Assembly (NCBI GenBank): GCA_002256345.1
Contig: NKIY01000004.1
Span: 265,876-329,875 of the forward strand
DNA from: Bradyrhizobiaceae bacterium PARB1
GTDB taxonomy: Bacteria > Pseudomonadota > Alphaproteobacteria > Rhizobiales > Xanthobacteraceae
DNA length: 64,000 nucleotides
Reading direction: 5' to 3'
How positions within the stretch are numbered: the first letter of the stretch is position 1; every line of letters starts with the position of its first letter. The position numbers and the translations under genes are program-made. Shown piece by piece: positions 57,975 through 64,000 of this stretch. Below the pieces are notes generated by a model. The model did no database searches. It was given only the letters and a program-made list of their open reading frames with translations, and was not told the origin of the DNA.

Positions 57975-58250
57975 GTGGCGCTACGGGAAATTGATGCGGG
58001 CGACATGGCGGCCGGGCGGTTCGCCACCATCGGCCAGCCGACGAGGCTCCACGCGTTTCGCCTGCTTCTCTCGGCGTATCCTGAGAGTCTCGGCGCCGGC
58101 GAGATCGCCCGGCGCTGCGACGTGCCGCACAACACCATGTCCACCCATCTCGCGACGTTGACCCGCGCCGGCCTCATCAAGGTCTCGAAGGACGGGCGCG
58201 CCATGAATTACCGCGCCGATGCCAAGGGGTATCGCGACCTGGTCGACTAG
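57975..58250 (+). CDS. ArsR-family protein ending at an in-frame TAG before its Cys motif
   Basis: 91 residues from GTG 57975 (GGAG 9 nt upstream). Winged HTH: IGQPTRLHAFRLLLSAY and VPHNTMSTHLATL. The frame hits TAG at 58248. Beyond it the same frame continues LAKDCCNGRPELCAGAVGE, the expected Cys motif, then directly into ArsC. So it looks like the front half of a former ArsR-ArsC fusion; whether the short protein is functional is unclear. Confidence 0.8.
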   Translation: MALREIDAGDMAAGRFATIGQPTRLHAFRLLLSAYPESLGAGEIARRCDVPHNTMSTHLATLTRAGLIKVSKDGRAMNYRADAKGYRDLVD

Positions 58251-58334
58251 CTCGCCAAAGATTGCTGCAACGGCCGTCCGGAGCTCTGCGCCGGGGCGGT
58301 CGGCGAAACGGACAACGAAGCCTCCAACCCGGAT

Positions 58335-58838
58335 GTGGTCATGCCTGCCTTCAACGTTCTCTTCCTATGCACGCACAACTCTGCACGCTCGATCATCGCG
58401 GAGGCGTTGCTTCAGAAATTGGGCCAAGGAAAATTCCGGGCGTACTCCGCGGGCTCGGACCCGGGCCAGGCTCCGCTTCCGGAGGTGGTGGAGCGGCTGC
58501 GCCAGTTGGGACACGACGTCGGGACCTTGCGATGCAAGCCGCTTTCGGAGTTCACGGGTCCCGAAGCGCCGCGCATGGATTTCGTCATCGCGCTTTGCGA
58601 CACGCCGGAAGGTCAGTTCTGTCCGGACGTCGATAGCCGGTTCGCCACCGCGGCATGGCCGCTCCCCGATCCCGCACGCTTCGACGGTTCGCAGGTCGAG
58701 AAGACGACCCTCCTGAACGAGCTCTACGCGATGATCCGCCGACGTATCGAGATCTTCGTGAGCCTGCCGTTCGCCTCGCTCGACCGCATGGCACTCAAGA
58801 CGCGTCTCGACGAAATCGGCGACAGCGCCCGTATCTGA
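58335..58838 (+). CDS. arsC: LMW-PTP-type arsenate reductase ArsC
   Basis: 167 residues from GTG 58335; ATG 58341 is an alternative. P-loop CTHNSARS (Cys10 from ATG), then [12 protein letters not shown] (Cys86, Cys94) give the three redox cysteines of thioredoxin-linked ArsC. In the same frame as the arsR gene above, after TAG 58248. Followed closely by the GAPDH gene of the arsenate-export path. Confidence 0.9.
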   Translation: MVMPAFNVLFLCTHNSARSIIAEALLQKLGQGKFRAYSAGSDPGQAPLPEVVERLRQLGHDVGTLRCKPLSEFTGPEAPRMDFVIALCDTPEGQFCPDVDSRFATAAWPLPDPARFDGSQVEKTTLLNELYAMIRRRIEIFVSLPFASLDRMALKTRLDEIGDSARI

Positions 58839-58855
58839 AACTGGAAGGCACTCGA

Positions 58856-59899
58856 ATGAAGATCGGCATCAATGGCATGGGCCGGATCGGCCGCCTCGCG
58901 CTGCGCGCCGGCCTCGGCGGCATGTTCCGTCCGGAAAGCGACCCGCACCGGTCGAACCGCCTCGACGTCGTCCACGTGAACGAACTGAAGGGGGGGATCG
59001 ATGCGACCGCTCACCTGCTGGAGTTCGATAGCATTCACGGTCGCTGGCACGGCGGAATTGGCGTGAATGATGGGAAGTCGATCGGGATCGGCGATCGCCG
59101 GATCGGCTTCTCCGAGGCCGCCGCACCTGCAGATGTGCCATGGGGCGACCTCGGTTGCGAGGTCGTGCTCGAGTGCACCGGCAAGTTCCTGAAGCCCGAC
59201 CAGCTTCAGACCTACTTCGATCGGGGCGTCAAACGAGTGATCGTAGCGGCGCCCGTCAAGGACGAAGCAGCGCTCAACGTGGTCGTCGGGGTCAACGACA
59301 AGAGCTACGATCCGGAACGGCACCGTCTTCTGACTGCCGCTTCCTGCACGACCAACTGTCTGGCGCCCGTCGTGAAGGTCATCCACGAAGCCATCGGCAT
59401 CCGTCACGGCCAGATCACGACGATCCACAATCCGACCAATACCAACGTCGTGGTCGACGCTCCGCACAAGGATCTGCGCCGCGCACGGTCGTCGCTTCTG
59501 TCGATGCAGCCGACGACGACCGGCAGCGCGACGGCGATCGCTTTGATCTATCCGGAGCTCAAGGGAAAGCTGAACGGGCACGCGGTGCGCATCCCTGTGC
59601 TGAACGCGAGCCTGACGGACTGCGTCTTCGAACTGAACAGGGAGACGACCGCCGTCGAGGTGAACACCCTTTTCGAAGCGGCGGAGAAGACGGTGCTCGC
59701 CGGCATTCTCGGCATCGAGAAACGGCCCTTGGTGTCGGCCGACTACACGAACGACACGCGAAGCTCGATCGTCGACGCCCAAAGCACGCTGGTCACCGAC
59801 GGGACGCTGCTCAAGGTCTATGCTTGGTACGACAACGAGGTCGGCTATGCCTGCCGGATGGTGGATCTCGCCGCCATCGTGCAGCGGGCGGGAGCATGA
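58856..59899 (+). CDS. Arsenic-linked glyceraldehyde-3-phosphate dehydrogenase
   Basis: 347 residues. N-terminal NAD loop [10 protein letters not shown], active Cys164 in [10 protein letters not shown], and [14 protein letters not shown] end motif. Paired with arsJ by ATGA overlap. In such pairs GAPDH makes 1-arseno-3-phosphoglycerate, which ArsJ exports, giving arsenate resistance. Confidence 0.93.
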   Translation: MKIGINGMGRIGRLALRAGLGGMFRPESDPHRSNRLDVVHVNELKGGIDATAHLLEFDSIHGRWHGGIGVNDGKSIGIGDRRIGFSEAAAPADVPWGDLGCEVVLECTGKFLKPDQLQTYFDRGVKRVIVAAPVKDEAALNVVVGVNDKSYDPERHRLLTAASCTTNCLAPVVKVIHEAIGIRHGQITTIHNPTNTNVVVDAPHKDLRRARSSLLSMQPTTTGSATAIALIYPELKGKLNGHAVRIPVLNASLTDCVFELNRETTAVEVNTLFEAAEKTVLAGILGIEKRPLVSADYTNDTRSSIVDAQSTLVTDGTLLKVYAWYDNEVGYACRMVDLAAIVQRAGA

Positions 59900-61128
59900 G
59901 CATGGTACGCAACTACATCATCGTCACGGCCTCCTACTGGGGCTTCACCCTGGTCGACGGCGCGCTCCGCATGCTCGTCCTCTTCCACTTCTTCCGCCTC
60001 GGCTATTCGCCGTTCACGCTTGCCTTCCTCTTTCTGCTCTATGAGGCGGCAGGAATCGCCGCGAACCTCGCCGGCGGATATTTCGCATCCAAGTTCGGGA
60101 TCCCGCGGATGCTCGCGATCGGTCAGGCGCTGCAGATCGCCGGCCTGCTCATGCTCTCGGCACTCGATCCCGGCTGGAGCGCAGCCGCCTCCGTCGCATG
60201 GGTGGTCGCGGCGCAAGGAATCGCGGGAGTGGCCAAGGACCTGACGAAGACCGCATCGAAGTCCGCGATCAAGGCGACTTCTGCCGAGGGCAGCGGTCAG
60301 CTTTTCCGGTGGGTCGCCTGGTTCACCGGATCGAAGAACGCCATGAAGGGCATTGGCTTCTTCCTCGGCGGTTTACTGCTGGATCTCGTCGGGTTCACCC
60401 ACGCGCTATGGATGATGGCCGCTTTGCTCGCGGTGGTGTTCGTCGCCGGCTTGGTCCTCCTGCCGTCGGAGCTCGGCAAGGCGAAGTCGTCGAAGACGAT
60501 GAAGGAGCTGTTCGGCAAGTCCCGCGGCGTCAATCTTCTGGCCGCAGCCCGCATCTTCATGTTCGGCGCGCGGGACGTCTGGTTCGTCGTCGGCCTGCCT
60601 GTCTTCCTCTACGCGGCCGGCTGGAAGTTCCTGGAGGTCGGCGGTTTCCTCGCGGCCTGGACGATCGCCTACGGCTTCGTGCAGGCGATCGCTCCGTCCC
60701 TCGTCACGCGCAGCGCCGACGGCCTCAGCCGCGAGATTCCGTCCGCACGGTTCTGGGCCGCCGTCCTGGCCGCGGTGCCGATCGTGCTCGCCATCGTCAT
60801 GATCTGGATTCCGATCGGTAGACCCGACCTGCTGATCGTCGCGGGGCTCGCGCTGTTCGGCCTGCCCTTCGCGGTCAATTCGTCGCTGCATTCGTATCTC
60901 ATCCTGGCATACGCCGGATCCGAAAAGGCGGCGGAGGACGTCGGCTTCTACTATGCCGCCAACGCGGCCGGCCGACTTCTCGGCATCACGCTGTCGGGCG
61001 TGCTCTACCAGCATGGCGGCATCGTCGGATGCCTGGCTGGTTCGGCCGTGATGCTGCTGTCCTGCTTCGTGCTGACGTTCGTCCTGCCGACGCACGCGAC
61101 GGACGCCACACGACGGTCGCTCGCCTGA
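59896..61128 (+). CDS. arsJ: ArsJ organoarsenical efflux permease
   Basis: 410 residues, MFS with about 12 helices. [15 protein letters not shown] and [15 protein letters not shown] are typical ArsJ segments. Overlap with the GAPDH gene by ATGA confirms the pairing. Confidence 0.92.
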   Translation: MSMVRNYIIVTASYWGFTLVDGALRMLVLFHFFRLGYSPFTLAFLFLLYEAAGIAANLAGGYFASKFGIPRMLAIGQALQIAGLLMLSALDPGWSAAASVAWVVAAQGIAGVAKDLTKTASKSAIKATSAEGSGQLFRWVAWFTGSKNAMKGIGFFLGGLLLDLVGFTHALWMMAALLAVVFVAGLVLLPSELGKAKSSKTMKELFGKSRGVNLLAAARIFMFGARDVWFVVGLPVFLYAAGWKFLEVGGFLAAWTIAYGFVQAIAPSLVTRSADGLSREIPSARFWAAVLAAVPIVLAIVMIWIPIGRPDLLIVAGLALFGLPFAVNSSLHSYLILAYAGSEKAAEDVGFYYAANAAGRLLGITLSGVLYQHGGIVGCLAGSAVMLLSCFVLTFVLPTHATDATRRSLA

Positions 61129-61173
61129 CCGCACCTGGCGTTTCCATCGACATCACGGCTACCGGCGACCGTG

Positions 61174-61914
61174 TCATGGGTGAGCTACCATCCGGAAGCC
61201 TGCCAGCGCGAGCAGGATGGCGAGCAGCAGCCTCATCAGGCTTGGCCGCATGAGCGTGGATCCAAGCCACGATCCGACGACCCCTCCAAACACCACGGCG
61301 GCCGACCAAACCGGTAGTTGGACCGGCAGGTCATGAACTGTTGCCGCGGCGCCGGCGAGCGCCGCGGCCGAGTTCAGCAGGTTGAAGGTCGCTGCAATCG
61401 CCGCCGCCTTGCGTGTCTCCGCCCATCCCATCGCCAAGATCAATGGCGCGAGAAAGATTCCGCCACCGACGCCGGTGATGCCCGAGACCAAGCCGATGGC
61501 GGCTCCGGCAAGGAGCGACATGCCGAAGGGCGGCTCGCAGAGCGCCTGCAGATCGAGACGCGCCGCGCGCCGTGCCGAACGCGCCATTTGCGCCGCCGCC
61601 AGCAGAAGCAGCAGGCCGACCACGGGCTGATAAGCCGCCGCAGGGAGGTTCAGCGTTCCTCCCACGAAGGAAAACGGAAGCGCCAGCACACCGAAGGGAT
61701 AGCAGGCGCGCCACGATAGCAGACCATTCCGATGAAAGCGGGCGCATCCGATGGCTGCGACGAGGACGTTCAGCGCCAGGACCGTAGGCTTGATGACGTC
61801 GGGCGCGTATCCGAGGACACCCATGACTGCGACATATCCCGTGCCGCCAGCCTGCCCGACCGCCGAATAGAGCAGAGCGACGATGGCAAATGCAGCGGCA
61901 ACAACGAGATCCAA
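61174..61914 (-). CDS. TSUP (TauE/SafE) family permease
   Basis: 246 residues, about eight helices with the repeated Gly-rich motif of TSUP (SAVGQAGGTGYVAVMGVLGY; SGITGVGGGIFLAPLI). Anion export (sulfite or related) is the family role. Converges on arsJ; in ars islands a role in oxyanion transport is a guess. Confidence 0.85.
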   Translation of the reverse strand: MDLVVAAAFAIVALLYSAVGQAGGTGYVAVMGVLGYAPDVIKPTVLALNVLVAAIGCARFHRNGLLSWRACYPFGVLALPFSFVGGTLNLPAAAYQPVVGLLLLLAAAQMARSARRAARLDLQALCEPPFGMSLLAGAAIGLVSGITGVGGGIFLAPLILAMGWAETRKAAAIAATFNLLNSAAALAGAAATVHDLPVQLPVWSAAVVFGGVVGSWLGSTLMRPSLMRLLLAILLALAGFRMVAHP

Positions 61915-62025
61915 GAGGCCTCCGTCGAAAGCAGATCGATCAAGGATTTGGTGCTTCTAGCGCGCGGACCGTGATCGACATCCCGTAGGGAGGCGGACGT
62001 CACCGGTCGGTCTGTCGGCTGTGAT

Positions 62026-62310
62026 CTATTCGGGACGGCGCCTTAGCCTGACGCCCTCGACGTATTCTTCGTCACCGAAGAAGAATTCGATTCCTTCCTT
62101 TTCTAGCGCCGCCCGGAGCGCCTTGTGGACGTCCCGCCTGCGCCGGTCGGGCCGGCCTTCCGTTTCAGTCTCGATCTTGGAAATCGTGCGCCGCGACACG
62201 TTAGGCGTCAGCGTCTCGCCGAGCTGGGTCTGGGAGAGGTTCAACAGGCCCCGTGCGGCTCGGATCATGGCAGCGGATATCAGGAGTTCGGGTATTTCGG
62301 CGTCGGTCAT
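62026..62310 (-). CDS. XRE-family helix-turn-helix regulator
   Basis: 94 residues. HTH in ARGLLNLSQTQLGETLTPNV and SRRTISKIE; C-terminal FFFGDEEYVEGVRLR. Divergent from the HNH gene with operator-like dyad 62351-62373 between. Likely local repressor. Confidence 0.82.
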   Translation of the reverse strand: MTDAEIPELLISAAMIRAARGLLNLSQTQLGETLTPNVSRRTISKIETETEGRPDRRRRDVHKALRAALEKEGIEFFFGDEEYVEGVRLRRRPE

Positions 62311-62350
62311 CCCCGAGTTCTATGCAGGAAAATTAACGTTAGCAAGCCTT

Positions 62351-62373
62351 ATTCTTCTCATAATGGGAAGAAT
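62351..62373. promoter_or_regulatory. Inverted repeat between HTH and HNH genes
   Basis: ATTCTTC (62351-62357) and GAAGAAT (62367-62373), 9-nt spacer, upstream of the HNH start. A separate TAACGTTA lies at 62334-62341. Either could be the operator of the HTH regulator. TTGACT starts at 62377. Confidence 0.55.
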
Positions 62374-62429
62374 AATTGACTTGGCGTCATCGCGATGGCA
62401 TCTTGTTCCCAACGAAGAGGGAGTTTGCG

Positions 62430-62753
62430 ATGACCTATAGCGAGTACATCCAGAGCACTGCATGGCGGACCAGTCCGGTCCGGCTGCGCGAATTCGAGGC
62501 GGCGGGTTTCGCTTGCCGTCTCTGCCCGGCGGCGGCTTCCGACGGCGCCACGCTGGAATCGCATCACCGGACCTACGACCGTCTTGGCAACGAGAGCGAC
62601 GGCGACCTCACCTCGCTGTGCTCGGACTGCCACCGCGCGGTGACGTCCTTCCTGCGGGCCCGCCGCTACGCGCTGCTGCAGCCGCTGCGCGCCGACGTGA
62701 AGACCATCCGCATCGACGCGCCGCTGTTCGACCCGACCCGCGAGGTGGCGTGA
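62430..62753 (+). CDS. HNH-type nuclease-like small protein
   Basis: 107 residues from ATG 62430 with AGAGGGAG upstream. CRLC and LCSDCH form a Cys pair set around ESHHRTYDRLGNE, matching a zinc-stabilised HNH fold. Overlaps the next gene (ATGA). Could be a phage- or plasmid-encoded endonuclease. Confidence 0.75.
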   Translation: MTYSEYIQSTAWRTSPVRLREFEAAGFACRLCPAAASDGATLESHHRTYDRLGNESDGDLTSLCSDCHRAVTSFLRARRYALLQPLRADVKTIRIDAPLFDPTREVA

Positions 62754-63328
62754 TGGAAGCCGAGAAGATCACCATGCGCCTGACCGGGACGCGCCCGCTG
62801 CTGATGCATTCGTCGCGCCTTGCGGACCCGCTCGATCCGATCCGGGCGCGCCTCACGAAGGTGACGACGAAGAGGGCGAAGACGCTGGCGGACCATCTCG
62901 AAATCTCGCGGATCGAATGGCATGGCGGCCTGTGGATCTTCGAAGGTCGCCCGTGCATCCCGGCGGAAGCGCTGTTGAGCACCTTCAAGTCCGCCGCACG
63001 GGCGCGCAACAAGGGCCAGGAGGCAACCGCCGGCATCCAGATCGGCCGCCCGGCCATCCTGGAATACGACGGGCCGCGCGACCTCGACGAGCTCGGCGCC
63101 GACGAACGCTTCGTGTTCCGGACGACCGTCAGGGTCGGACGCGCCCGGACCATCCGCACGCGCGCCCGCTTCAACGACTGGGCCGTCGAATTCGACGTGA
63201 TGTATCTGCCCACCCTGCTGAACCGCAGCGAGGTGCTCGACACCTTCATGACCGCCGGCTTCACGCGGGGGATCGGCGACTGGCGGCCAACCTTCGGCAC
63301 CTACCTGGCCGAGGAGCGCAAGGAATGA
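62753..63328 (+). CDS. Unrecognised protein downstream of the HNH gene
   Basis: 191 residues. Starts ITMRLTGTRPLLMHSSRLAD; central FKSAARARNKGQEATAG; ends MTAGFTRGIGDWRPTFGTY, a Gly/aromatic loop. No membrane segment or Cys pair. The pattern of N-terminal strand and C-terminal glycine loop is reminiscent of RAMP-like or phage RNA-binding proteins, but I cannot name a family. Coupled to the HNH gene. Confidence 0.75.
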   Translation: MEAEKITMRLTGTRPLLMHSSRLADPLDPIRARLTKVTTKRAKTLADHLEISRIEWHGGLWIFEGRPCIPAEALLSTFKSAARARNKGQEATAGIQIGRPAILEYDGPRDLDELGADERFVFRTTVRVGRARTIRTRARFNDWAVEFDVMYLPTLLNRSEVLDTFMTAGFTRGIGDWRPTFGTYLAEERKE

Positions 63329-63339
63329 GTTTCAAGGCT

Positions 63340-63390
63340 TGGCGGGGCGTGGCCCGGCGAGGCAGGGCACGGCCCGGCTTGGCGAGGCAT
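63340..63390. repeat. GC-rich GGCnnGGC short-repeat stretch
   Basis: About 55 bp of interspersed GGCTTGGCG, GGCGAGGCA and CACGGCCCGG units between two genes. Units vary and there are no spacers, so it is not CRISPR. Possibly a slipped-strand expansion. Confidence 0.6.
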
Positions 63391-63418
63391 GGGGAGCGTC
63401 CACTCTAGGACGCTCCCC
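63391..63418 (+). terminator. Perfect 11-bp hairpin in GC-rich repeat region
   Basis: GGGGAGCGTCC pairs exactly with GGACGCTCCCC around a 6-nt loop (ACTCTA). No T-tract follows, so Rho-independent termination is only possible, not certain. Confidence 0.55.
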
Positions 63419-63500
63419 ACCCACCGAATTCCGAACCTAACCAACTTCGCGGTCTGGAAGACCGCAACGTGCCATTCGGCGCGAACGGGAGAACCATGTC

Positions 63501-64000
63501 ATGCGTACCGAAACGAAGAAGACGAAGCCGACCCGCGGCACCGCCCGTGCCCTGGAGATGTCCAAACCGCGTTCGATCGCGGCGCATTTCCTCGGCGAGA
63601 CGCCGGCGGATTGGGAGCACGCACATCTGCTGTGGCGCTCCGTGCCGGCGCACCGCTTCCATCGCGATCACCGCGCCGCCGTTAACGAGTGCATGCGGCG
63701 CACGTCGTCCATCATGGACGCATGGCGCCTGGCCATCGCCGGCGATGCCGCGAGCGCCATCGGCCTGGCTCTGAGCATGGGCATTCCCCAGCAGGTCACG
63801 ATCCGCACCGACCTGACGATGACGGTGCTGCTGCACAACGCGCTGCGCGGCAGCGCCGGCGCCACGCTGGTGCTCTCCAACCTGATCCGCCGGATGCCGA
63901 TCGACCGCGCCGACCGCCGCCGCCTGGCGACATCCTGGCTGGCCCACAACTTTCGTCAGGCCTGGCCGGAGCTCGACGAACGCCTCCGCCTCGTCAAGGC
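63501..64000 (+). CDS. Unrecognised protein, truncated by window end
   Basis: At least 166 residues from ATG 63501, frame open to the edge. Basic N-terminus (TKKTKPTRGTARALEMSKPR), then RSIAAHFLGETPADWEHAHL and an Ala/Leu-rich helical part. No family recognised. A few Arg-rich helices may bind nucleic acid. Confidence 0.65.
   Translation, partial: MRTETKKTKPTRGTARALEMSKPRSIAAHFLGETPADWEHAHLLWRSVPAHRFHRDHRAAVNECMRRTSSIMDAWRLAIAGDAASAIGLALSMGIPQQVTIRTDLTMTVLLHNALRGSAGATLVLSNLIRRMPIDRADRRRLATSWLAHNFRQAWPELDERLRLVK

Noticed and set aside
58248-58250. TAG as pyrrolysine codon
   Set aside because: No pyl genes in the window and such decoding is rare in proteobacteria; nonsense mutation or split gene is simpler.
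58240-58260. Frameshift between arsR and arsC
   Set aside because: The two halves share the same frame; only a TAG codon separates them, so no frameshift is needed.
63340-63420. Repeats near the right edge considered as a CRISPR array
   Set aside because: Units are short and unequal, contiguous, with no unique spacers and no cas genes.

Overview
The window is high-GC DNA (roughly 65%) with alphaproteobacterial gene content: an NrsF-controlled ECF sigma factor with GTAACC-N16-CGAA promoters, aio arsenite oxidase genes, OpgC, a FixH-like protein and many ATGA/GTGA start-stop overlaps. A Hyphomicrobiales host of Bradyrhizobium/Nitrobacter/Rhizobium type is my best guess. Chromosome versus plasmid cannot be decided. 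No tRNA, rRNA, transposase, integrase or CRISPR array was seen.

Region 1 (1-8665) looks like an accessory defence locus. A leftward operon encodes a metallo-beta-lactamase-fold hydrolase, a 773-residue protein joining E2-like, ThiF/E1 and JAB/JAMM modules, a four-helix membrane protein, and a DUF2235/Tle1-like lipase cut by the window edge. Divergent from it are a sigma-factor-like protein, an unknown protein and an ImmA/IrrE metallopeptidase, followed by a convergent phosphoribosyltransferase-like gene. I read this as a candidate ubiquitin-like conjugation defence system with a membrane-acting arm and a peptidase-based switch.

Region 2 (about 9-11 kb) is a stress module: an ECF sigma factor, its NrsF anti-sigma factor and small genes for secreted or unknown proteins. 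Region 3 (10993-33384) is a large copper island. Twenty leftward genes run from csoR (30658) down to cusA (10993), including two multicopper oxidases, CopC/CopD, CusF, cupredoxin, CusCBA and accessory proteins. A rightward CopA-type ATPase diverges from csoR. Two nearly identical CsoR-type operators sit between csoR and the ATPase gene.

Region 4 (33644-43750) handles Pb/Zn/Cd-type metals: a MerR regulator with a classic 19-bp-spacer promoter, an HMA-CDF transporter, LspA, CcdA, a cytochrome-FTR1 permease like PbrT, a P1B-ATPase, and the debris of a czcBA efflux operon broken by an inversion/deletion scar. Region 5 (43803-61914) is an arsenic island: ArsO, two divergent ArsR regulators, ACR3, glutaredoxin-type ArsC, ArsH, the AioXSR sensory system, AioBA arsenite oxidase with cytochrome c and a sigma-54 promoter, an ArsR-ArsC fusion, a second ArsR-ArsC split by an in-frame TAG, a PstS-like protein, the GAPDH/ArsJ arsenate-export pair and a TSUP permease.

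Region 6 (62026-64000) changes character: a HTH regulator, an HNH protein, two unrecognised proteins, GC-rich repeats and a perfect hairpin. It may be the edge of another mobile segment.
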